Translations under genes and position numbers: made by a program
From: JBCCRH01 sp039208045
GTDB taxonomy: Bacteria > Bacteroidota > Bacteroidia > Chitinophagales > Saprospiraceae
Length of the DNA stretch: 5,169 bases
Direction of reading: 5' to 3'
Assembly (NCBI GenBank): GCA_039208045.1
Contig: JBCCRH010000415.1
Coordinates: 1-5,169 of the forward strand
The notes under the pieces: generated by a model
What the model saw: the letters and a program-made list of their open reading frames with translations, nothing else
Told to the model about the DNA's origin: nothing
Databases searched by the model: none
Shown: positions 1 through 5,169 of the stretch, piece after piece
Numbering within the stretch: the stretch's first letter is position 1
Layout of the letters: each line of letters starts with the position of its first letter

Positions 1-1
1 A

Positions 2-1309
2 GACACGACAATAATTGGCAATTTTACTTTGGATTGTGGCATCGTGCAAGACACTATTTCTATTGCTTTGGTCGAATCGCCCGATCCCAATCTTATATTT
101 AGTGATGCGGGTTGTGGCAGCCCAACGGGCTCTGCAAGCATTATTGATCCTGCCTCTAGTTGGACGGTGCAGTGGTTAGATGCTTTTGGGAATGCTATCG
201 GGTCGGGATCGACTATCAGTGAACTACCTGCGGGCTCTTATCAAGCAGAAGTTTCAAATGTGGGCAACACTACGGCCTGCTCAACCCTGGTGCCGTTTTC
301 TATAGAGGAAGTTCCTACTTTAGTGATTGAAGAAGTGCAAGTCACTAGTAATCCATGTTCCAATGATACGAATGGGGTATTGGAGGTCATAAGTGTTATA
401 GGTGAAGGAGACTTCACCATAGAATGGTTGGATGCCAATACCGGGCAGCTGCTAAGTACGGATGCCCGACTCGAAAATCTGCCCAATGCTACGTACTTGC
501 TTCGCATTACAGACGAATTTGACTGTGTGATAGAGCAGCAATTCGTTATTGATGCTCCGGTGCTGCCTATTGTTAGTGTAAGTACAGATCCTGCCTTTTG
601 CGACAATCCCAACGGAGCTATTTTTATTGACAATATGGACAGTGCGCCCCTCCAAATAGAGCTAGATGGGCAAAAAGTGAGCGAGGAAGAGCTAGTAGAT
701 TTGTTCCCCAATGCGTATCAACTGCTCATTCGCTCTGAAGCAGACTGCATCGTCTTAGACTCCAACCTCATCATTCAGAATATCATCGATACTACGCTAA
801 GTGGACAGCTCACACTATCTGGGTTTAGCAATCGGCCTATCCCCATCGATTTAGGCTTGACCGATCTAGTAGGCCTGAGCATTAGCTGGAGCCCTACTAA
901 TGGCTTGTCTTGTATAGATTGTTTCAATCCAATTGCAGAATTAGAAGAGAGTAGGATAGTACAGGCTATTTTAGTGGATACCATCACAGGATGCACAGGA
1001 ACGTACCAAGTAGCCATTACGATACGGCCTGAAGAGCAGGTCTACATTCCCAATGCTTTTTCGCCAAATGATGATGGTATAAATGATTTCTTTCAAGTTT
1101 TTCCTTCTGATGAGGAAGTAGTAATTCTGGGGGTACAAGTCTACAGTCGATGGGGAGAGCTAGTGTATGAGCAAACGGGGGCTGATGTCCGCTGGAATGG
1201 TACAGCCAATGGATCGGTGCTGCCGAGCGGTGTGTATGTATATGTGGTGGAGGTACAATACAGCAACCGAAAGGAGCTGATCAGTGGAGATGTGGCCCTC
1301 TTGCGATAG
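2..1309 (+). CDS. Secreted SprB-like repeat protein with T9SS type B C-terminal sorting domain (5'-partial)
   Basis: This is the C-terminal 435 residues of a larger protein; the frame is open to the window's left edge, so the TTG at 29 is not a credible start. Three modules of roughly 75-85 residues, each with paired cysteines and an 'LPxGxY/LPNATY/FPNAYQ' strand, resemble SprB-type or Ig-like adhesin repeats. They run roughly over residues 30-105, 112-180 and 195-255. An Ig/PKD-like module follows, with SWSPTNGLSCIDC near residues 295-307. The last ~90 residues (from nucleotide 1040) carry YIPNAFSPNDDGIND, YSRWGELVYE, the W-N-G segment and PSGVYVYVVE. That is the gliding motility-associated C-terminal (CHU_C) signature. 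In known members this domain directs export by the type IX secretion system, here type B sorting, to the surface or medium. The role is inferred to be adhesin or surface structure; the ligand is unknown. Stop is TAG at 1307. Family call is firm, exact function is not. Confidence 0.9.
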   Translation, partial: DTTIIGNFTLDCGIVQDTISIALVESPDPNLIFSDAGCGSPTGSASIIDPASSWTVQWLDAFGNAIGSGSTISELPAGSYQAEVSNVGNTTACSTLVPFSIEEVPTLVIEEVQVTSNPCSNDTNGVLEVISVIGEGDFTIEWLDANTGQLLSTDARLENLPNATYLLRITDEFDCVIEQQFVIDAPVLPIVSVSTDPAFCDNPNGAIFIDNMDSAPLQIELDGQKVSEEELVDLFPNAYQLLIRSEADCIVLDSNLIIQNIIDTTLSGQLTLSGFSNRPIPIDLGLTDLVGLSISWSPTNGLSCIDCFNPIAELEESRIVQAILVDTITGCTGTYQVAITIRPEEQVYIPNAFSPNDDGINDFFQVFPSDEEVVILGVQVYSRWGELVYEQTGADVRWNGTANGSVLPSGVYVYVVEVQYSNRKELISGDVALLR

Positions 1310-1323
1310 GAAGAAGTAAAAAA

Positions 1324-1350
1324 GGCTATTGCGCCCAAAGCGCAATAACC
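1324..1350 (-). terminator. Rho-independent terminator for the DUF2807 gene
   Basis: An 11 bp stem (1324-1334 with 1340-1350, one C-A mismatch) closes a 5-nt loop (1335-1339). Its core, TATTGCGC/GCGCAATA, is perfect. On the left it is flanked by A6 (1318-1323), which becomes U6 directly after the hairpin in minus-strand transcripts. It therefore terminates the gene ending at 1401. In the plus direction only a poor T-tract follows (TCTACTATTC), so it may stop the upstream gene weakly. Confidence 0.75.
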
Positions 1351-1372
1351 TCTACTATTCGTCTCACCCAGA

Positions 1373-1392
1373 CTACTGCCGAGCGGCAATAG
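1373..1392 (+). terminator. Possible weak terminator for the T9SS-cargo gene
   Basis: CTA-C-TGCC and GGCA-A-TAG pair around a GAGC loop, with one C-A mismatch inside the stem. TATTTTTATT follows from about 1396, a T-rich run in the plus direction. It sits 63 bp past the plus-strand stop and just beyond the end of the opposing gene, so it could end plus-strand transcription. The stem is short and interrupted, so this is tentative. Confidence 0.3.
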
Positions 1393-1400
1393 CTGTATTT

Positions 1401-2057
1401 TTATTCTATACTCTCGATGGAGCCACTACCGGCGATGCTAGTCTTAATCTTGGGGCGGCCTTTATAGTGTACATCACCACTGCCTGCGATCGACACTTTG
1501 AGGGCTTCGCGCGCATGGATGTAAGCATCGCCCGAGCCCGCAATGCTGATATTAGCTTCACCTGTTGTTACTTTCTCAAGGTTGGCATCGCCGGAGCCTG
1601 CAATGCTTACTTTTACCTTTTCGGCAGAGCCCCTAAAGTCAATATCACCAGAGCCTGCGATAGAGATTCTCAATTCATCGATATTTTCAAAGGTATCGGA
1701 AGAAGTGATTTTACCAGATCCTGCAATGGATAGGCCTGTTACGTCGGGCATAGAGATGTAAAACTCTAAGGTTTTATAGTTGCGTACTTTACGATCAAAC
1801 TCAATATTCCAATAGTTCTTATCGACGTCCAATTCTAAGTTGTCAATAATATTGGCTTGTCCCTTCACCTTTACCGATTGAGGGCCTTTCGTGATATATA
1901 CCTTTCCATTGACAGATAAACTGATGCCTGTAAAATCATCTACATTTAGCGTACGAGTTACCATATCGCCCTTCCCATTTAGTTTTTGTCCGAACGTCAA
2001 ATTGTAAGAGAAGGTGGAAAGGGCCATGATCATTAGTAATGCCACTGTATTTTTCAT
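1401..2057 (-). CDS. Exported DUF2807 (head-GIN) beta-repeat protein
   Basis: 218 residues. Residues 1-24 form a signal peptide with a hydrophobic core (VALLMIMALSTF) and a likely cleavage near TFG-Q, a common pattern in Bacteroidota exported proteins. No cysteine follows, so it is not an obvious lipoprotein. Residues ~32-105 are beta-rich (FTGISLSVNGKVYITKG, then NIIDNLELDVDKNYWNIEF), matching the DUF2807 'putative auto-transporter adhesin, head GIN domain' family. From residue 110 on, SIAGSG occurs six times (110, 132, 151, 171, 189, 207), which suggests a right-handed beta-solenoid. Molecular function in this family is not established; adhesin or envelope scaffold is a family label rather than a demonstrated role. 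The gene appears monocistronic, with a hairpin terminator 50 bp downstream. Start ATG at 2057 is supported by the signal peptide; no strong Shine-Dalgarno is visible, as is usual in this phylum. Confidence 0.88.
   Translation of the reverse strand: MKNTVALLMIMALSTFSYNLTFGQKLNGKGDMVTRTLNVDDFTGISLSVNGKVYITKGPQSVKVKGQANIIDNLELDVDKNYWNIEFDRKVRNYKTLEFYISMPDVTGLSIAGSGKITSSDTFENIDELRISIAGSGDIDFRGSAEKVKVSIAGSGDANLEKVTTGEANISIAGSGDAYIHAREALKVSIAGSGDVHYKGRPKIKTSIAGSGSIESIE
1422..1730 (-). repeat. Six-copy SIAGSG-motif repeat inside the DUF2807 protein
   Basis: Six exact copies of the hexapeptide SIAGSG fall at residues 110, 132, 151, 171, 189 and 207, with spacings of 22, 19, 20, 18 and 18 residues. 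Four copies are followed by D. The intervening segments differ in sequence, so at the DNA level this is a degenerate repeat of about 54-66 bp with a conserved core. The regular spacing fits one turn or rung of a beta-solenoid, with the Gly-Ser-Gly as a tight turn. Confidence 0.85.
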
Positions 2058-2189
2058 GCTAATACCATTTTAATGAATGAATAATGAATGTTCTGCCATT
2101 AGAGACAGGAAAGGGGAGGGGCGGTTGCAGCAAATCCTCAAATTACGGATCAGTAGAGCGTATTTACCGATCAATGTCCCTAAAACTTG

Positions 2190-2197
2190 TACTTTTG
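2190..2197 (+). promoter_or_regulatory. Bacteroidota -7 promoter element for the acyltransferase gene
   Basis: TACTTTTG matches the Bacteroidota primary sigma factor -7 consensus TAnnTTTG exactly. It lies 44 bp before the ATG at 2242, giving a predicted leader of about 35-40 nt that ends in an AAGGAAAG purine tract (2234-2241). The upstream -33 box is poor: the nearest TTT-like element is TTTA at 2163-2166, 23 bp away instead of the usual 19-21. Confidence 0.5.
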
Positions 2198-2241
2198 CTG
2201 AGCTCGGCCTTTACCGAAGTAAAACCAAACGATAAGGAAAG

Positions 2242-2829
2242 ATGCAAAAGTTGCTTGGAAAATTAATCATAACACTCCTGGGATGGAAGCTCAACAAAAA
2301 TGTCCCTAAAGAAGTATATGAGAAATGTGTGATCATCGCTGCTCCCCACACCTCCAATTGGGATTACCCACTGACCATGGCTGCCATGAGCATGTTTGAG
2401 GTGAATATGAAATATACGATAAAGAAAGAATGGATAGAATCTCCATTGGGATGGCTCTTTCGAGCATTAGGGGGCATCGGTGTGGATCGATTTGCCAAAG
2501 ATGGATCGAAAAAAATAAGCTTGGTCGATGCCATTGCCAATTTGTTTGAAGAGAGCGAAACCCTAACGATTATCGTACAGCCTGAAGGTACCCGATCACT
2601 ACAGAAAAAATGGAAAACGGGCTTTTACTATATCGCGCAAAAGGCGCAGGTGCCGATTGTATTTGGGTATTTAGATTATAAAAATAAGAGTATAGGTATT
2701 GAAAAGGTGCTGTATCCATCTGGCGACCTTGAAGCAGATATGTTCAAGATCATGGAATTTTATAAAAATATTCCCGCCAAGTTCCCAGAAAAGTTTGCGC
2801 TAGACGAGCGTTTCACAAAAGTGAAATAG
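2242..2829 (+). CDS. PlsC-family lysophospholipid acyltransferase
   Basis: 195 residues, on the short side for the PlsC/LPLAT superfamily but with all the core motifs in order. Catalytic block I is HTSNWD (H36, D41; HX4D). Block II is GGIGVDR (77-83), which helps bind the glycerol-phosphate headgroup. Block III is PEGTRS (114-119) and block IV is VPIV (137-140). Enzymes with these blocks move an acyl chain from acyl-ACP or acyl-CoA to a lysophospholipid-type acceptor at the inner face of the cytoplasmic membrane. The true acceptor cannot be read from sequence: 1-acylglycerol-3-phosphate is the default, but short Bacteroidota homologues may act on other lipids such as ornithine/glycine aminolipids. 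The N-terminal ~15 residues (LLGKLIITLLGWKL) form a hydrophobic or amphipathic anchor. The gene stands alone, with its own -7 element and a purine-rich ribosome binding region just before the ATG. Confidence 0.88.
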   Translation: MQKLLGKLIITLLGWKLNKNVPKEVYEKCVIIAAPHTSNWDYPLTMAAMSMFEVNMKYTIKKEWIESPLGWLFRALGGIGVDRFAKDGSKKISLVDAIANLFEESETLTIIVQPEGTRSLQKKWKTGFYYIAQKAQVPIVFGYLDYKNKSIGIEKVLYPSGDLEADMFKIMEFYKNIPAKFPEKFALDERFTKVK

Positions 2830-2840
2830 AAATCAACACC

Positions 2841-3524
2841 CTAAGAACTATACTCAAATTGCTCAAATTCCTCCAAGGCCTTCTGCTGCACAAGCACCAT
2901 ACCCGCATAGTGAAATAAAAAGACAGCTACCATATAAAAGGAAAACAGCGATAGCACAAGAGGGCTCATGGTAATATTATCGATTAAAAACAGGAATAGG
3001 AACAACATAAATAGATAATTAGGCACCACAACTCGATCAGCCACCTTTTTCGCAGCATCGATAAACAGATACGATTTATTCCTTGGTGTTTTTATCAAAT
3101 ACACATAGGCCAGCATCCCCAATGTTGCTACAACATAAGCGATATAATGAATTCGGAAAAACCACTTAAAATCGACTACTTGATAGAGCAACACATTAAC
3201 CAGCGCCACCAACCCAATCACTAAGGCAATTTTGGGCCAAGAAAAGAATCCACGCATAAAACGCCAAAACATTTTCATATACTTTTGGACTAATACGTCC
3301 TTTCGCTCCTTGACTAGCTGCTCGAACTCCTTGTCTTTGAAGGAGGCGTAGATGTTGTCCACCTCTAGTTGGAAGGCCTCAAAATTAGTATACGTATGCT
3401 CTTGCTCTAGCTTAGTGGCAAAATGATCGATGAGTTCTACCTGCAAGTCCTCATACGCCACTCCTTTGCGGCGTATAAAATTAGTGAGGTAGGTTATTTC
3501 TTTATTGGATAAAGTGGTTGGCAT
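2841..3524 (-). CDS. Four-helix membrane protein co-encoded with PadR regulator
   Basis: 227 residues, not assignable to a named function. Residues 1-90 are a soluble, charged helical region with an EDLQVELIDHFATKLEQE segment (25-42). A similar 'D-x-Q-x-E-L-x-D-H' helix is seen in Bacteroidota membrane proteins encoded beside PadR regulators. It is comparable in layout to the DUF1700/DUF1129-type partners of PadR in Firmicutes, though I claim no homology. Four hydrophobic segments follow at about 97-117, 123-144, 167-183 and 187-210, and the tail is acidic (EEFEQFEYSS). The ATG at 3524 lies one base after the padR stop (TGA-T-ATG), so it is second in a padR operon and probably translationally coupled. 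It converges with the acyltransferase with an 11 bp gap. Its role may be sensing or responding to envelope conditions together with PadR; this is inference from position only. Confidence 0.8.
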   Translation of the reverse strand: MPTTLSNKEITYLTNFIRRKGVAYEDLQVELIDHFATKLEQEHTYTNFEAFQLEVDNIYASFKDKEFEQLVKERKDVLVQKYMKMFWRFMRGFFSWPKIALVIGLVALVNVLLYQVVDFKWFFRIHYIAYVVATLGMLAYVYLIKTPRNKSYLFIDAAKKVADRVVVPNYLFMLFLFLFLIDNITMSPLVLSLFSFYMVAVFLFHYAGMVLVQQKALEEFEQFEYSS

Positions 3525-3525
3525 A

Positions 3526-3858
3526 TCAGATTAATTTGGGTTGAATAATGAGTTGCATCTGCTGGATAAATTGCTCCAGTTCCTTTAGTTTGTTGATGGT
3601 CTCTTCTTTTCCTTTTTGGGTGAGTGAGTAGTACTTCCGGGTGCGGTTATTCACTTTTTGGTAGCTTACGGTGAGTAAGCCTTCTCCTTCTAGTTTGTGC
3701 AGGGCGGGGTAGAGGGCACCTTCTGTGATGACCAGTTCACCACTAGTCAGTTCCTTCACCTTCTGGGTAATTTCATAGCCATACATCCGCTCTTGCTCTT
3801 TCAGGAGCTTGAGGATAATGGTAGTAAGAGAACCTTTGTATAGTTTATTATTAGCCAT
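3526..3858 (-). CDS. PadR-family transcriptional repressor
   Basis: 110 residues from the ATG at 3858. A longer reading from GTG at 3876 adds six residues (MLQTSH), but the family begins at about this 'NNKLYKGSL' point and the GTG lies inside the operator, so the ATG is preferred. The winged helix-turn-helix is clear: LYKGSLTTIILKLL (helix 1), MYGYEI (25-30), the recognition helix region EGALYPALHKLEGEGLL (46-62), then the wing with RKYYSLTQKGK (74-84). A short C-terminal helix (NKLKELEQFIQQMQLI) would form the dimer interface, as in PadR-s1 short members. Such proteins bind inverted repeats, usually over their own promoter, and release on a ligand or stress signal. Two matching inverted repeats sit immediately upstream. 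The downstream membrane protein follows after one base. The effector is not known. Confidence 0.92.
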   Translation of the reverse strand: MANNKLYKGSLTTIILKLLKEQERMYGYEITQKVKELTSGELVITEGALYPALHKLEGEGLLTVSYQKVNNRTRKYYSLTQKGKEETINKLKELEQFIQQMQLIIQPKLI

Positions 3859-3866
3859 ATGACTCG

Positions 3867-3899
3867 TTTGTAACACCTAAGTAACTTAGGCATTACAAA
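3867..3899 (-). promoter_or_regulatory. Proximal PadR operator (extended 33 bp palindrome)
   Basis: The core CCTAAG-TAA-CTTAGG (3876-3890) is a perfect inverted repeat. It is nested in outer arms TTTGTAA (3867-3873) and TTACAAA (3893-3899), which also pair perfectly around the same centre at 3883. The right arm overlaps the predicted -7 box and the core covers the predicted transcription start. A bound repressor would therefore block padR transcription. Binding by this PadR is inferred from position and symmetry. Confidence 0.75.
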
Positions 3900-3928
3900 T
3901 ATACCTAAATTTCTTAGGCATTGTCAAG
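3896..3928 (-). promoter_or_regulatory. padR promoter (Bacteroidota type)
   Basis: Read on the minus strand, TATATTTG (3903 to 3896) matches the -7 consensus TAnnTTTG exactly. CTTG (3928 to 3925) is one base from the -33 consensus TTTG, at a spacing of 21 bp, which is inside the normal 19-21 range. The start of transcription would be near 3889-3891, about 30 nt before the ATG at 3858. Confidence 0.65.
3904..3918 (-). promoter_or_regulatory. Distal PadR operator, second copy of the inverted repeat
   Basis: CCTAAA-TTT-CTTAGG repeats the proximal core with one arm mismatch. Its centre is 28 bp from the proximal centre, and both copies are followed by CATT. It falls in the spacer between the predicted -33 and -7 boxes, so two dimers could sit side by side across the whole promoter. 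Confidence 0.7.
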
Positions 3929-3941
3929 GCTTTTTGGAAAA

Positions 3942-4104
3942 TAGACTTGTTCCGCCGGTCGCGAATGAGCGAAAGCGTAGCAAATTTTATTCTGAACAAG
4001 GCAAAAAACGTAGGCGATGCCATAGCATCGGCGAGGCTTTTTAACGCAGTGCAGGATGAAATTTTGCCGCTTGCAGCCATTTAGTGGCCGGCGAAACAAG
4101 TCTA
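3942..4104. repeat. 163 bp imperfect palindromic (foldback/MITE-like) intergenic element
   Basis: The two halves are reverse complements with scattered mismatches and a small indel. The outer ends are perfect (TAGACTTGTT at 3942-3951 with 4095-4104). Further in, CGCCGG (3953-3958) pairs with CCGGCG (4088-4093). GCAAATTTTATTCTG (3980-3994) pairs largely with CAGGATGAAATTTTGC (4052-4067). The centre is CGATGC-CATA-GCATCG (4015-4030). The element fills the gap between the oxidoreductase stop, whose codon begins 6 bp beyond the right end, and the padR promoter, whose -33 lies 14 bp beyond the left end. No convincing gene lies in it. As RNA it would form one long hairpin, which could terminate or protect the oxidoreductase transcript. 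Inverted ends and small size suggest a non-autonomous mobile or dispersed repeat. No clear target-site duplication is visible at the ends. Confidence 0.75.
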
Positions 4105-4109
4105 ATACT

Positions 4110-5169
4110 TTAGATTTCGGCTAAATAGGCATGTACAAACTTAATGGCCATCGCTCCTTCTCCCACTGCTGAGGCCACCCGATTCATCGCACCTGCTCGT
4201 ACATCACCAGCGGCGAATACTCCCGGCTGACAAGTTTCTAGTAAGTAGGGCTCTCGGTCTTTTTTCCAGACCTTTTTGAAATGATCGTATTGAAAGAGCT
4301 CTTTGCCTGTTTCCAGAAATCCCTTTCCATTACGGATGACATGTTCATTGAGCCAATCGGTAAATGGGCGAGAGCCTATGAAGATAAATAAAGCATCTGC
4401 CTTCACTTCTTGAGAGGTATGGTCATCGAGATGTTCGATACAGATTTTTTCTAAGTGGCCATCTCCGCCAGCATTAGTGACTTGGCGCCTGCCTAGTACT
4501 TCTATGTTATGAATGCCATCGATTTGATCAATTAGGTAAGAAGACATCGAAGAGGTAAGGTCAGGCTTTCGAATAAGGATAGTTACCTTTTTGGCAAATT
4601 GGGAAAGGTAGACAGCGCCCTGCCCTGCCGAATTTCCCCCACCTATTACATAGACTTCCTTGTTTTTGCAACTAAAAGCCTCCGTCGTGGCAGCGCCATA
4701 ATATACTCCAGCTCCCGTGTAGTCATCAACGCCCTTGGCTGGTAGCTTTCGGTAATCTACTCCGGTGGTGATTACGATACTTTTGGTATGAATAACGCTT
4801 TTATCTCCCAGCACTACCTTTTTGTAGTTGCCATCTGATTGAATGTCCACGACTTCTTGAGGCGATAAAAACTCAATACCAAAACGAGTAGCCTGTGTCA
4901 AAGCGCGTCGAGTCAGATCGGACCCACTCAGGCCATTGGGGAAACCCAAATAATTCTCAATTCTAGAGCTGGTACCTGCTTGGCCACCTGGCGCACGGCG
5001 CTCAATCAATAGCGTTTTCAGCCCTTCCGAACCACCATATACTGCTGCTGCCAAACCGGCGGGCCCCGCACCAATGATCACTACATCGTACAAGTCCGAT
5101 TTGGCCGTTGGGTTTAAGCCTACTTGGCTCGCTAGGGTTTGAATGGTGGGATCTGTTAGAATGCTACCA
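4110..5169 (-). CDS. FAD/NAD(P)-dependent thioredoxin-reductase-like oxidoreductase (5'-partial)
   Basis: 352 residues are visible. The frame continues past the right edge (…SILTDPTIQTLASQVGLNPTAKSD precedes LYDVVIIG), so the TTG at 5093 is not the start. Numbering from that Leu, the FAD-binding Rossmann motif is GAGPAG (8-13) and PGGQAGTSSRIENYLGFP (35-52) is the flavin-contact region. GGGNSAGQGA (151-160) is the NAD(P)H Rossmann loop, and GVFAAGDVR (291-299) is the second FAD contact. The CxxC redox pair of true thioredoxin reductases is absent: the corresponding stretch reads YYGAATTEAFSC. Together with the N-terminal extension, this matches the family labelled 'fused response regulator/thioredoxin-disulfide reductase' or its cyclic-nucleotide-binding relatives. 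The visible upstream tail fits the end of such an extra domain, but the domain itself lies outside the window. The electron acceptor is unknown; NAD(P)H oxidation through FAD is expected. Stop is TAA (4112-4110). Confidence 0.88.
   Translation of the reverse strand, partial: GSILTDPTIQTLASQVGLNPTAKSDLYDVVIIGAGPAGLAAAVYGGSEGLKTLLIERRAPGGQAGTSSRIENYLGFPNGLSGSDLTRRALTQATRFGIEFLSPQEVVDIQSDGNYKKVVLGDKSVIHTKSIVITTGVDYRKLPAKGVDDYTGAGVYYGAATTEAFSCKNKEVYVIGGGNSAGQGAVYLSQFAKKVTILIRKPDLTSSMSSYLIDQIDGIHNIEVLGRRQVTNAGGDGHLEKICIEHLDDHTSQEVKADALFIFIGSRPFTDWLNEHVIRNGKGFLETGKELFQYDHFKKVWKKDREPYLLETCQPGVFAAGDVRAGAMNRVASAVGEGAMAIKFVHAYLAEI

Noticed and set aside
1329..1761. Plus-strand frames of 134 and 72 codons opposite the DUF2807 gene
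   Set aside because: They are antisense shadows of the SIAGSG repeats (recurring ASPEPAM-like peptides). The minus-strand reading has a signal peptide and a known family.
2055..2068. A four-codon mini-ORF (ATG at 2068) whose TGA overlaps the DUF2807 start codon, suggesting a leader peptide
   Set aside because: It is very short, has no Shine-Dalgarno or attenuator hairpin, and can easily arise by chance in A/T-rich leader DNA.
2128..2145. Possible minus-strand -7 box (TAATTTG) for the DUF2807 gene
   Set aside because: It is one base short of TAnnTTTG and lacks a -33 partner at proper spacing, so it is not strong enough to annotate.
2084..2266. 60-codon plus-strand frame ahead of the acyltransferase
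   Set aside because: It overlaps the acyltransferase start and the -7 box, has no family resemblance, and its composition is that of intergenic DNA.
3859..3876. GTG start for PadR at 3876, six codons upstream of the ATG
   Set aside because: The codon lies within the operator and only about 14 nt after the predicted transcription start. The added residues are not typical of the family.
3886..4099. Two open frames on the minus strand across the palindromic element (64 and 61 codons)
   Set aside because: They are contained in or overlap the inverted repeat and the padR operators, have no recognisable domain or ribosome binding site, and the composition follows the palindrome. They are most likely chance frames of a non-coding element.
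1..5169. CRISPR array, tRNA/rRNA genes, transposase or phage genes
   Set aside because: No regularly spaced identical repeats, cloverleaf, rRNA motifs or transposase/integrase-like frames were seen on either strand.

Overview
The window looks like a chromosomal segment of a member of the Bacteroidota. Three things point there: a gliding-motility-type C-terminal sorting domain (T9SS type B) on a secreted repeat protein, Bacteroidota-style promoter elements (TAnnTTTG -7 boxes), and a head-GIN/DUF2807 protein with a Bacteroidota-like signal peptide ending in FGQ. Moderate GC, A/T-rich gaps and short operons fit. A genus cannot be named from this sequence alone.

Layout. Positions 2-1309 (+) hold the C-terminal part of a large secreted, SprB-like repeat protein ending in a T9SS sorting domain. 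It converges on a DUF2807 protein (1401-2057, -) built from a ladder of six SIAGSG motifs. The roughly 90 bp between them hold one good hairpin terminator serving the minus-strand gene and a weaker hairpin pointing the other way. After a 184 bp divergent gap, a lone PlsC-type acyltransferase (2242-2829, +) has a recognisable promoter. It converges, with an 11 bp gap, on a two-gene minus-strand operon: a PadR-family repressor (3526-3858) followed after one base by a four-helix membrane protein (2841-3524). Upstream of padR lies a compact control region with two CCTAAR-N3-CTTAGG operators interleaved with the promoter. Next comes a 163 bp imperfect palindrome (3942-4104) that does not appear to code and resembles a dispersed foldback/MITE-like element. 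The right end is the C-terminal 352 residues of an FAD/NAD(P)-dependent, thioredoxin-reductase-like enzyme (4110 to beyond 5169, -). It lacks the CxxC redox pair and continues beyond the window into an N-terminal extension.

How the parts fit together. The only clear functional unit is padR plus its membrane partner, probably autoregulated and translationally coupled. The secreted repeat protein and the DUF2807 protein both go to the cell envelope, but they are convergent and not co-transcribed. The acyltransferase acts on membrane lipids and the oxidoreductase is probably a soluble redox enzyme. Nothing in the sequence ties them into one pathway. The least explained parts are the long palindrome and the double operator next to it.
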